A stretch of 64,000 nucleotides of DNA from Cylindrotheca closterium. Its lineage: Eukaryota > Bacillariophyta > Bacillariophyceae > Bacillariales > Bacillariaceae. The position numbers and the translations under genes are program-made. Below are positions 44,745-52,125 of the stretch, in pieces. The DNA lies in NCBI GenBank assembly GCA_933822405.4, contig CAKOGP040000557.1, positions 248,955 through 312,954 on the forward strand, in the 5' to 3' direction. How positions within the stretch are numbered: the stretch's first letter is position 1; every line of letters begins with the position of its first letter. The notes under the pieces were generated by a model. That model was given only the letters and a program-made list of their open reading frames with translations, did not search any database and had not been told where the DNA came from.

Positions 44745-45353
44745 ATGCGGGGAGATTCGCGAAAAAATGAGTTGTACATGTCATGGTCATCAGATGTAGC
44801 TCATACAACTTCTACGACTCTTCCGCATGTAAGTAAGGGGGCGTATTCCGATGACGTTGTGGGTGATATTGTAACGCCAGTGTCTCCATCCGAAGCACCC
44901 AGTAGTCCTCCTGCGGCACAAGTGGATTATTACACTTATTCCGGAGATGAAGCAAGATGAAGAAGGCGCGGTTGCAGAGCGTGATAGTAAGGGAGGAGCA
45001 GCATCTCATCGATGCAAAGGGCTGATAGTCATTCTACTACTTCTCGCTCTTGGTTCCGGGCTATACATGGTATTAAGAAGCAAAGCTCCAGACATCAACA
45101 AGGATGCCCGCAATGATCCTTCTGGGAGAACAGATTTCCCATCAGGTGCACCAAGAATGGAATCAAAAACAAACATGCCAAGCTTGAATCCCACTACACC
45201 GCCAATGTTTGGCCCGCCTTCTATAGAAGACTGCATTCCAATCGCAAGGGGTAAGGCGATTGATGGACAGGACGAAATGCTACTACAATATACCGGTAGT
45301 GGAACGATACAAAGTGGTGCTGTGAGGGGGAAATTCAATGGGGGACCAAAAGA
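44745..45353 (+). pseudogene. Frameshifted and truncated copy of the membrane-protein gene at 59565-60641
   Basis: The N-terminal 70 residues (MRGDSRKNELYMSWSSDVAH ... YTYSGDEAR) parallel the intact copy. A 7-bp insertion near 44951 relative to 59771 shifts the frame. In the shifted frame the homology goes on through the membrane helix (KGLIVILLLLALGSGLYMVL) and PPSIEDCIPIARGKAIDGQD, then stops near 45290-45350, where sequence shared with 47450 begins. So only the first quarter of the extracellular domain survives. Confidence 0.85.
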
Positions 45354-45354
45354 A

Positions 45355-46655
45355 AGATTCGGGGGGTCGTGCGTCAGACTTCCCGAAAACGTTTCCCCCG
45401 AAATCGCTATCCGCAAACCATCACGGTATTGTACAAACCAGAGAGCACCATAGTAATATTAATGGCAGAAGCAAAACTTGACCATTTGTCGGAAATAAAT
45501 GATTTTTGAAAAGCATATTCTAATATGCAGCACTATTTTTGATCGATTATTATATTCGGAGTGTCCTACCATCCTCTCTCAATGCGCCTTGTTCTTTCAT
45601 ATTCTTCTTGCGCCCTAGAAAAGCTATTTGCGTAATGTTCGCACAAACAGACAAAACATGAAAGTATCCAGCCAATACAGCAACAAAGAGCCTTACGACC
45701 TCGCCTTGAGAAAATGCAGGTGCCGATAATTGAAATAGTTGAACCAATAAGCATGATTGGGATGAAAAACGATATGATCTTGGCCCACCAGATAGATTTT
45801 TCTTCCCGGTTCTCGATGCTCCATGTTGTTGGTTTGGGCGAGGGCGCCAAGGACGGTGCACTGGATGTTGCTATGGATGGTGCTGCTGTGGGGAAAGATG
45901 TCAGTGTGGGGGCAGGTGTCACTGTGGGCGGGGTTGTTCTTGTTGCGACTGCTGGTGCAATCGATGAAGGGCTCCTACTGGATGCACCACAAGGATAAAG
46001 GTCATCATCATTCCAATTGAGGGTGATATTCGAGCATGGTTGGGTGCGATTGACCTCGTCTTGTAACAATCTCCCCAATGCCGAAGCTCCTCGGAGGCTG
46101 GCGGTAGTTGTTAGAGCAACACGCCTCCTACTATTTTCGATAAGAACGCCTTTGTTGTCATTCTTGTCGGTCGGCAACTCTGAGCCGAATGCCACATTTA
46201 TACCAAGAAGGCCAAAGAAGAAGATGATGAAACTTGTTGAGCTCATTGCCATTATTATGATACTGAGTCGCTATGCTTATTATGTGAGCAAGAGGCAGAA
46301 AAACCAAGTTTTCACAACAAGCAGCATTTATCGCACAAAATCAAAGTATGTTGAAGAGCATGCATCTATCCATTACAATATAATAGTACAATATACAGGT
46401 CACAGGTATCCAGACACCGTAATAAACAGCAATTACCGCTACTTCTAAATGATAAGCAACGCGACTGAATACCAGTATTTCTAAATTCTCGTCCAGTGGT
46501 GCGGCGCGTGCGGTCATATTTCAAGTTCTTTACTTCTCCATTGGTCAATATTTTTAATACTCGATCGAACTAATCAAACAATTTGTAAAAATAAAATTTC
46601 AAATTTCAAATTGCATATTCATATATTCAATATACCGGTAGGACTATTCAATATC
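45355..46655. repeat. Segmental duplication, copy 1
   Basis: This pairs with 47447-48712. Both copies begin TGCGTCAGACTTCCCGAAAA and run through a minus-strand gene and its 5' flank. From about 45830 to 46620 the copies differ at only a few bases, while the part covering the gene's 3' end (about 45640-45825) is clearly diverged. Copy 1 keeps 13 bp (TCAATATACCGGT) near 46627 that copy 2 lacks. Confidence 0.85.
45566..46252 (-). CDS. Small single-pass membrane protein with P/T-rich ectodomain, copy 1
   Basis: This intronless protein has 228 residues. The signal peptide (MAMSSTSFIIFFFGLLGINV, AFGS) is followed by a short ectodomain with RRRVALTTTASLRGASALGR and one Cys pair (QPCSNITLNWNDDDLYPCGA, two N-glycosylation-type sites), a P/T/S linker (TPPTVTPAPT, SAPSLAPSPKPT), a membrane helix (IISFFIPIMLIGSTISIIGT) and a Cys-rich cytosolic tail (CCCIGWILSCFVCLCEH) that may be palmitoylated, ending RRIERGW. 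No family was recognised. Its partner at 47679-48323 has an almost identical ectodomain but a different helix and tail. Confidence 0.7.
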   Translation of the reverse strand: MAMSSTSFIIFFFGLLGINVAFGSELPTDKNDNKGVLIENSRRRVALTTTASLRGASALGRLLQDEVNRTQPCSNITLNWNDDDLYPCGASSRSPSSIAPAVATRTTPPTVTPAPTLTSFPTAAPSIATSSAPSLAPSPKPTTWSIENREEKSIWWAKIISFFIPIMLIGSTISIIGTCIFSRRGRKALCCCIGWILSCFVCLCEHYANSFSRAQEEYERTRRIERGW

Positions 46656-46752
46656 CTCCAACCATAAAAAAGAATAACCGCACAAGAAACACATCAACAG
46701 AAATAGGTTGCACGCATTTTCAACCCACAACCAATCCCCATCCAGAGCAACC

Positions 46753-47220
46753 ATGACGACAAAACTAAGAAAAACCCTTTCACTAGTAGTTCTCTACGCT
46801 GTTTCAGCTAGTGGTGGTTCATTTGCTTTTGCTCCGTCCACATCTCAGTTTCGCCAATCAAAATCACCCTTGGTCATCAGCCTGCTGTCCAAGGAGTACT
46901 TGACGGTGGATGGTGGAGTCCAAAAGGAACTTCTCTTTGATGGCAATGGAGATATTCCAGAAAAGGGCACCAAACTGATCATGACTTATTCGGGTAGTCT
47001 GGCACCCAACAACTGGTCCCCCCAAGAAGTCGTAGATTGTTGGTTGATGGAACAACAAGGATTGGATCATTTGAAGGATGCCTTTCTCAAGGAAGAAATG
47101 GATGAAGCCAAATTGACGAAAGAAGACAAACAAGGCCAGCACTCTCCTCATATTCCAGCAAACAGTCAAAGAGATTTTAAATATGCTAGCAATCAAAAGG
47201 AGCTGATAACATTGTGCTAA
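46753..47220 (+). CDS. Truncated chimeric ORF: plastid FKBP-like N-terminus fused to a NUF2 fragment
   Basis: The ATG at 46753 opens 155 residues. Residues 1-35 are a signal peptide ending GGSFAFAPSTSQ, a textbook ASAFAP plastid signal. Residues about 45-90 look like the first strands of an FKBP-type prolyl isomerase (VQKELLFDGNGDIPEKGTKL, IMTYSGSL), but the fold stops there. NNWSPQEVVDCWLMEQQGLD is a helical, SAM-like segment. From about residue 123 (TKEDKQGQHSPHIPAN) the DNA (47119-47205) matches NUF2 (43833-43905) and the NUF2 fragment at 57440. The FKBP active site is absent, so this is likely a non-functional fusion. Transcription cannot be judged. Confidence 0.6.
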   Translation: MTTKLRKTLSLVVLYAVSASGGSFAFAPSTSQFRQSKSPLVISLLSKEYLTVDGGVQKELLFDGNGDIPEKGTKLIMTYSGSLAPNNWSPQEVVDCWLMEQQGLDHLKDAFLKEEMDEAKLTKEDKQGQHSPHIPANSQRDFKYASNQKELITLC

Positions 47221-47678
47221 AGCGACCCACTAGAGCATAGCACAGAGGTGCTCACCCAATAGGATGAAAGCCAAGGACCTAAGACATTTGTATTGGGGAA
47301 ATTTTGATTATAGGTCTGTATGGGGTTTTGGATCATCAGTCTTCCCCCCTACAGATGTCTGTTGAGCGGCGGACGGACTTAATTTTGATCCTATGATATG
47401 TCAGATGTCTGTCCTCCGCCCTGTCCGCTTCTTTGTGACAGATTTGGAGGGGGGGGGGGGTCATGCGTCAGACTTCCCGAAAACGTTCCCCCGAAATCGC
47501 TATCCGCAAACCATCACAGTATTATTGTACAAACCAGAGAGCACCATAGTATATATAGTAATGGCGGAAGCAAATCCTGACCTTTTGTCGGAAATAAATG
47601 ATTTTTGAAAAGCATAGTCTTATCTTGCTTTATGCAGGACTGTTTTTGATCGAGGAAAGCAATTGTATTCGGAATGTC
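47221..47678. other. Intergenic region with a G-run and a dispersed 54-bp repeat
   Basis: 47381-47434 matches 59249-59302 with one mismatch. A run of about a dozen G near 47447-47459 marks the left edge of segmental-duplication copy 2. No gene was found. Confidence 0.55.
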
Positions 47679-48712
47679 CTACCATCCTCCTCTCTCAATG
47701 CGCCTTTTTCTTTCATATTCTTCTTGCGTTGTTCTTGACTCGTGTTCGCAAAAGCAGATAAGACATGACAATATCCCGTCAATACAGTTGCAAAGAAGCT
47801 TCCGACCTCGCCTTGTGAAAATGCAGGTGCCAACAATTGCCCCTAAAATAATAATTTGGAAGATCATTGTTATGACTTGCCCGATCATTCTCCATATTGT
47901 TGGTTTGGGCGAGGGCGCCAAGGACGGTGCACTGGATGTTGCTATGGATGGTGCTGCTGTGGGGAAAGATGTCACTGTGGGGGCAGGTGTCACTGTGGGC
48001 GGTGTTGTTCTTGTTGCGACTGCTGGTGCAATCGATGAAGGGCTCCTACTGGATGCACCACAAGGATAAAGGTCGTCATCATTCCAATTGAGGGTGATAT
48101 TCGAGCATGGTTGGGTGCGATTGACCTCGTCTTGTAACAATCTCCCCAATGCCGAAGCTCCTCGGAGGCTGGTAGTAGTTGTTAGAGCAACACGCCTCCT
48201 ACTATTTTCGATAAGAACGCCTTTGTTGTCATTCTTGTCGGTCGGCAACTCTGAGCCGAATGCCACATTTATACCAAGAAGGCCAAAGAAGAAGATGATG
48301 AAACTTGTTGAGCTCATTGCCATTATTATGATACTGAGTCGCTATGCTTATTATGTGAGCAAGAGGCAGAAAAACCAAGTTTTCACAACAAGCAGCATTT
48401 ATCGCACAAAATCAAAGTATGTTGAAGAGCATGCATCTATCCATTACAATATAATAGTACAATATACAGGTCACAGGTATCCAGACACCGTAATAAACAG
48501 CAATTACCGCTACTTCTAAATGATAAGCAACGCGACTGAATACCAGTATTTCTAAATTCTCGTCCAGTGGTGCCGCGGCGCGTGCGGTCATATTTCAAGT
48601 TCTTTACTTCTCCATTGGTCAATATTTTTAATACTCGGTCGAACTAATCAAACAATTTGTAAAAATAAAATTTCAAATTTCAAATTGCATATTCATATAT
48701 AGGACTATCTAA
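47447..48712. repeat. Segmental duplication, copy 2
   Basis: This is the partner of 45355-46655. Its right end coincides with the left border of the retrotransposon-associated 176-bp unit: both copies read to AGGACTAT, after which copy 1 continues TCAATATCC and copy 2 continues CTAAGATAG. Confidence 0.85.
47679..48323 (-). CDS. Small single-pass membrane protein with P/T-rich ectodomain, copy 2
   Basis: This intronless protein has 214 residues. The signal peptide and ectodomain are identical to copy 1 apart from two or three residues (TTTTS for TTTAS; APTVTSF for APTLTSF). After SLAPSPKPT the proteins part: copy 2 has a shorter helix region (MIFQIIILGAIVGTCIFTRR) and tail (CNCIDGILSCLICFCEHESR, ending RRIERGGW). 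The tail keeps the Cys pattern and the RRIERG end, so both copies are under some constraint. Function unknown. Confidence 0.7.
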   Translation of the reverse strand: MAMSSTSFIIFFFGLLGINVAFGSELPTDKNDNKGVLIENSRRRVALTTTTSLRGASALGRLLQDEVNRTQPCSNITLNWNDDDLYPCGASSRSPSSIAPAVATRTTPPTVTPAPTVTSFPTAAPSIATSSAPSLAPSPKPTIWRMIGQVITMIFQIIILGAIVGTCIFTRRGRKLLCNCIDGILSCLICFCEHESRTTQEEYERKRRIERGGW

Positions 48713-48880
48713 GATAGCCTACTGCCGTCCTCCGTGTGTGTGTTCGTAGTATTTTGTCTTGGTGTGTAGCTGGTGGGTTGTGGTGTGAAGGGGGTCAAAC
48801 TGATCGCGTAATAGACTCGATTCGTTCGACCAATCTCAGAAATCCCGTGTGCCGTATTACTGAGATCTGCTTTCCTACCA
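48705..48880. repeat. 176-bp terminal unit 1
   Basis: It starts with the palindrome CTATCTAAGATAG and ends GATCTGCTTTCCTACCA. It contains two hairpin-forming segments (arms near 48793-48833, and 48833-48839 with 48860-48866). It is near-identical to units 2 and 3. Confidence 0.88.
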
Positions 48881-49117
48881 GGCACCGCCGATATGGTAAA
48901 ATGGAGGCGGTGCCCAACAGGGCGGGTGAGGTTTGGGAGAGAAAAATTGAATTACCACGACACAAGTGGGTGAATTCAATCTCAGTCGATAAACTGGGCA
49001 TCATTGCCTCGGCGCATCAACAACAACTTTTGACGGTCAAAGGCCGTTCGGCCTTTGTCCGTCTGTAACACAATGTAGTCAAAGTGATCGAACAGTGTGC
49101 CTGCGGTCTACGTTTGA
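48881..49117. repeat. Spacer with two strong hairpins between units 1 and 2
   Basis: GGCACCGCC (48881-48889) pairs with GGCGGTGCC (48906-48914). GACGGTCAAAGGCC (49032-49045) pairs with GGCCTTTGTCCGTC (49050-49063) around a GTTC loop: 13 base pairs with a single T-T mismatch. Such a GC-rich stem could end or protect the element RNA. The GGCACCGCC arm also follows unit 3, but its partner arm is absent there. Confidence 0.75.
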
Positions 49118-49293
49118 CTATCTAAGATAGCCTACTGCCGTCCTACGTGTGTGTGTTCGTAGTATTTTGTCTTGGTGTGTAGCTGGTGGGTTGTGGTGTG
49201 AAGCGGGTCAAACGGATCGAGTAATAGACTCGATTTGTTCGACCAATCTCAGAAATCCCGTGTGCGGTATTACTGAGATCTGCTTTCCTACCA
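49118..49293. repeat. 176-bp terminal unit 2
   Basis: Same length and sequence as unit 1 with a few substitutions. It ends CTTTCCTACCA, then continues CAAGG rather than GGCACCGCC, so it adjoins the recombinase side of the element. Confidence 0.88.
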
Positions 49294-49399
49294 CAAGGTT
49301 GATCTAGGAGTGACCAACTCAACACCACAAGCCACTTTGAGCACTCCAAGAGACAAACAAAAGAACGCAAAGAACACGAAGAAGGAAGAAAAACGAGAC

Positions 49400-49975
49400 C
49401 TATGAAAAAGACATCTTCATCACTCGAGTAATGGCCTTCTGCAACAGATCACCGACGCCTTGGAAGCAGTCACGCAAGTATGTGGGCACAGATGTCGGAC
49501 TCCAGCGCAATTTAAACGCAATGTCGTCATTACTGGCTCCACCACGTTGAAGGCAAACTGCGGCAGTGATTCGGTTGGAATGAGGCTGGATGAGATGTTT
49601 GTTGCGTTGCATGTAGTGATTTTTATCTGGGTAGGCCAGATCCACTGAATGCTGCATCACTTTGCGAACATCAGAGTCGCGTAGAAATCGGTAGGTGCTG
49701 CCATTAGTACTGAATACCCCCATTGGTTCAACAGACGGAACCTTCAAAAGGTGGCATCGATGGACTATACTCACTGCAGCATCTATCGGATCAAAAATCG
49801 GATGTGACGTCAGGCGAAATCGACGGATGGTGAAGTTGTTGGCACTCTTGTCATAGCGCCAACGAATCTCCAACTCCAGAATCTCCCCTTTTAAATGTCG
49901 ACAGAATACCAAATGATGTGGGACCAAACAGTGATTGCGATCATAGAAGCGGAAATCATCTGGAATGAACGCCAA
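49400..49975 (-). CDS. Tyrosine recombinase of the DIRS-like element
   Basis: The frame has no ATG near its start; it overlaps the RT frame by about 85 bp in another phase, so it is probably made by frameshift or internal initiation. The catalytic region reads IRRFRLTSHPIFDPIDAAVS, then LIQPHSNRITAAVCLQRGG with the H-x-x-R box, FKLRWSPTSVPTYLRDCFQ with the W and the nucleophilic tyrosine. The first catalytic arginine would lie in the preceding segment. The enzyme integrates the circular DNA copy of the element. The end (VMKMSFS) is 106 bp from unit 2. Confidence 0.8.
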   Translation of the reverse strand: MAFIPDDFRFYDRNHCLVPHHLVFCRHLKGEILELEIRWRYDKSANNFTIRRFRLTSHPIFDPIDAAVSIVHRCHLLKVPSVEPMGVFSTNGSTYRFLRDSDVRKVMQHSVDLAYPDKNHYMQRNKHLIQPHSNRITAAVCLQRGGASNDDIAFKLRWSPTSVPTYLRDCFQGVGDLLQKAITRVMKMSFS

Positions 49976-51423
49976 CGATTCGTAGAATATGCATTTCTTG
50001 CAGCTGTCGTCAGCGCATTTTGTAAATTAAAACTAAGAAACGTTCCCCATGGGGCAATGGCCGCCGCCGATCGAATCACACCAATAATGTGAGCCATCTC
50101 TTTGGGAGTCACATATTTTCGTTTTCGAGAAAGAATATCCTGGATTTCATCATCCAGTGCTTTCCGTTTTGCAAAAGGCCAAGAAACGGTCATAGCATGG
50201 GTGTCAATCCGGAATCCAAGAAAAAGAAAAGTCTCGGAAACAAGAGAGGTCCACTTAGCATCCTGCAGACAGCCACCTCGACGATCTGCGTCACCAAAGA
50301 CTTCAAAAGTTGACCTGACACTGTGTTGGAGTGCCTGTGGCATTGTTTCCAAATATGCCACCACGCCATTATCATCCACAAAGCTCGCACTGTACATTTC
50401 AGTTTGCTCCTGCAAAGTGAGTGGAGGATGATTCGAGTCTGGAGGCACCTGTACAAGAGGAGAGGAAGTATCTACCTCATAGGTGCAGGAAGCGACCAAT
50501 GGATGAAGAATAGGCTCCTCCTGTCGACAAGCCGCCCATGCTTGGCGGACATAAGCAAGTACACAGTAGTAGGAAGGCGTACTCAGAGAACCAAAAACTT
50601 GACCCACTGGAACCATCAGATAATCAGAATAAACATATGCAAAAGCACATGCGATATCGGGATGATAGAGCACTCGTGGAAACGCAGCTTCTATATCATC
50701 CGCATGGACCATAATGGGATCATTCGGGCGAGTGATGCGCATCCTGAGGATTCGACGCAAGTAGCGATCAAATGCATATTGGTAGTACACTGCGGGGCAT
50801 TCATCCTCCTCACCGGGAATAGCATCTTTCGGAGATGGAATGTAAAGATTGATGGAACCTAACGAATTAGGACCATTGGAGCAATCAATACAGATTCGAC
50901 CCTTTCCTTTATCAAAGACCCACTGAATCGGATTGATGACCAAGCCCGGAAGAAATTCATAGACAAATCGCAGGTAGTGGATGTGGTAGGAGTTCCACTC
51001 CTCCTTTGCAAATTTCTTCTCAACCGCGGCCAAGTTAGCACCCACCGCTGGGTGGTTATCATATTCGTTTCGTAGAAGTGTTGCCTCCATAGGCGTAGTA
51101 TATTGTCCACGGAGAGGAACACCTTCAGTTTGAATACGATACGCCATGTCCAATTTCGTAGGTGGAAGATTGGATGGGAGCACCTTTGACTTCAAATGGG
51201 ATTCGATGACATCCCATTCAAGATTGAAGTCACGCTCTTCGTTGATATATTCACATCCAAGCCAGCAAACGAAATCACCATGATTGCAATCAAACCGTAG
51301 CAACGCGGCTGAATTCAGCCATGCTCGATGTGGATCCAACGTAGTGGGCACCTTTTCATCAGCCATCAAGAGACGCGGAAGTTGCAATGACTTGAGAGAA
51401 GTAACACATGCAAAACGGCGCAA
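49891..51423 (-). CDS. Reverse transcriptase / RNase H-type polyprotein of the DIRS-like element
   Basis: The open frame is 510 codons, with a TTG rather than an ATG at its left end; it continues in frame to the linking ORF across one TGA. RT blocks seen: GKGRICIDCSNGPNSLGSI, the motif-A region PIMVHADDIEAAFPRVLYH, VPVGQVFGSLSTPSYYCVLA, and motif C as ASFVDDNGVVAYL (F-V-D-D in place of Y-x-D-D). LFLGFRIDTHAMTVSWPFAK and a thumb/connection region follow, then a C-terminal RNase-H-like part (MAHIIGVIRSAAAIAPWG, ending HIIWYSVDI). The catalytic aspartates are present. Confidence 0.8.
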   Translation of the reverse strand: MRRFACVTSLKSLQLPRLLMADEKVPTTLDPHRAWLNSAALLRFDCNHGDFVCWLGCEYINEERDFNLEWDVIESHLKSKVLPSNLPPTKLDMAYRIQTEGVPLRGQYTTPMEATLLRNEYDNHPAVGANLAAVEKKFAKEEWNSYHIHYLRFVYEFLPGLVINPIQWVFDKGKGRICIDCSNGPNSLGSINLYIPSPKDAIPGEEDECPAVYYQYAFDRYLRRILRMRITRPNDPIMVHADDIEAAFPRVLYHPDIACAFAYVYSDYLMVPVGQVFGSLSTPSYYCVLAYVRQAWAACRQEEPILHPLVASCTYEVDTSSPLVQVPPDSNHPPLTLQEQTEMYSASFVDDNGVVAYLETMPQALQHSVRSTFEVFGDADRRGGCLQDAKWTSLVSETFLFLGFRIDTHAMTVSWPFAKRKALDDEIQDILSRKRKYVTPKEMAHIIGVIRSAAAIAPWGTFLSFNLQNALTTAARNAYSTNRWRSFQMISASMIAITVWSHIIWYSVDI

Positions 51424-51468
51424 CTCTGCATACTTTTTCCAAACAAAAGATGCCTGTATTGCCGTAAG

Positions 51469-52096
51469 TCAATTGTCAGCGGAAAGATATGGCCAAGCAA
51501 AATGGATCATAGACCGTGGATTAACCACATCATGATTCAAACCGCGGTCTTTTGAAGCCCGGCCAAAACCATAGAGTCGTTTCTTGATGGGATTGCATGG
51601 AGGTGCAATCCAAGTATTCAACACTATGGAATGGGGTGCAAGATGACGGTGCGCCCCAGTCAAAGTATGGATAGTACAAGCATCAAGAAAGCCACTAGCT
51701 TGAACATGGACAGCAATATCCATAAAATCCACAGTGTCATTCCACTCTGTGGGTGGCCTATCCAAAGGTGGTCGGGCGCCCTCTACCACCAATGACCAGT
51801 CCATCCGCCAAGGGACTGACCGCCGCCACCTTTCCTTCTTCTGCTCCTTTTGCGTCAAATTCCGAGTCCGTTTTGATGGGAACCTGCGTCAAAACGTCCT
51901 CTTCACACGACAATCCAATGGAATTGGAATGCATGTTGCCGCAAGAGATTCTTTTTCCAGAAGTCGTGCACCTTCTGGAAAAAGTGGGTCTCACGGAGCC
52001 CATTTTGCACTTGGTGTCAGTGCTTTGAACCAAGCAGAGGGCCCAAGAACGCCCTGCTCTTGGTACAATTGGACAAACTTGACCACTGGGGCCCAA
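51469..52096 (-). pseudogene. Linking ORF region between Gag-like and RT frames
   Basis: Two overlapping minus-strand frames fill this gap. One (to about 51758) reads SCEEDVLTQVPIKTDSEFDA and runs from the Gag side. The other (51858-51469) reads RPPTEWNDTVDFMDIAVHVQ and NPRSMIHFAWPYLSADN and ends in a TGA that is in frame with the RT ORF. The second is probably the N-terminal part of the RT polyprotein, cut off by the stop. No aspartic protease motif was found. Confidence 0.5.
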
Positions 52097-52125
52097 TTTG
52101 CTTCAGCATAAGCTGGTGCATGCCA

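Noticed and set aside
48088..48519. 143-codon plus-strand ORF, identical to one at 46017-46448
   Set aside because: It is antisense to the membrane-protein gene pair; its conservation is explained by the segmental duplication.
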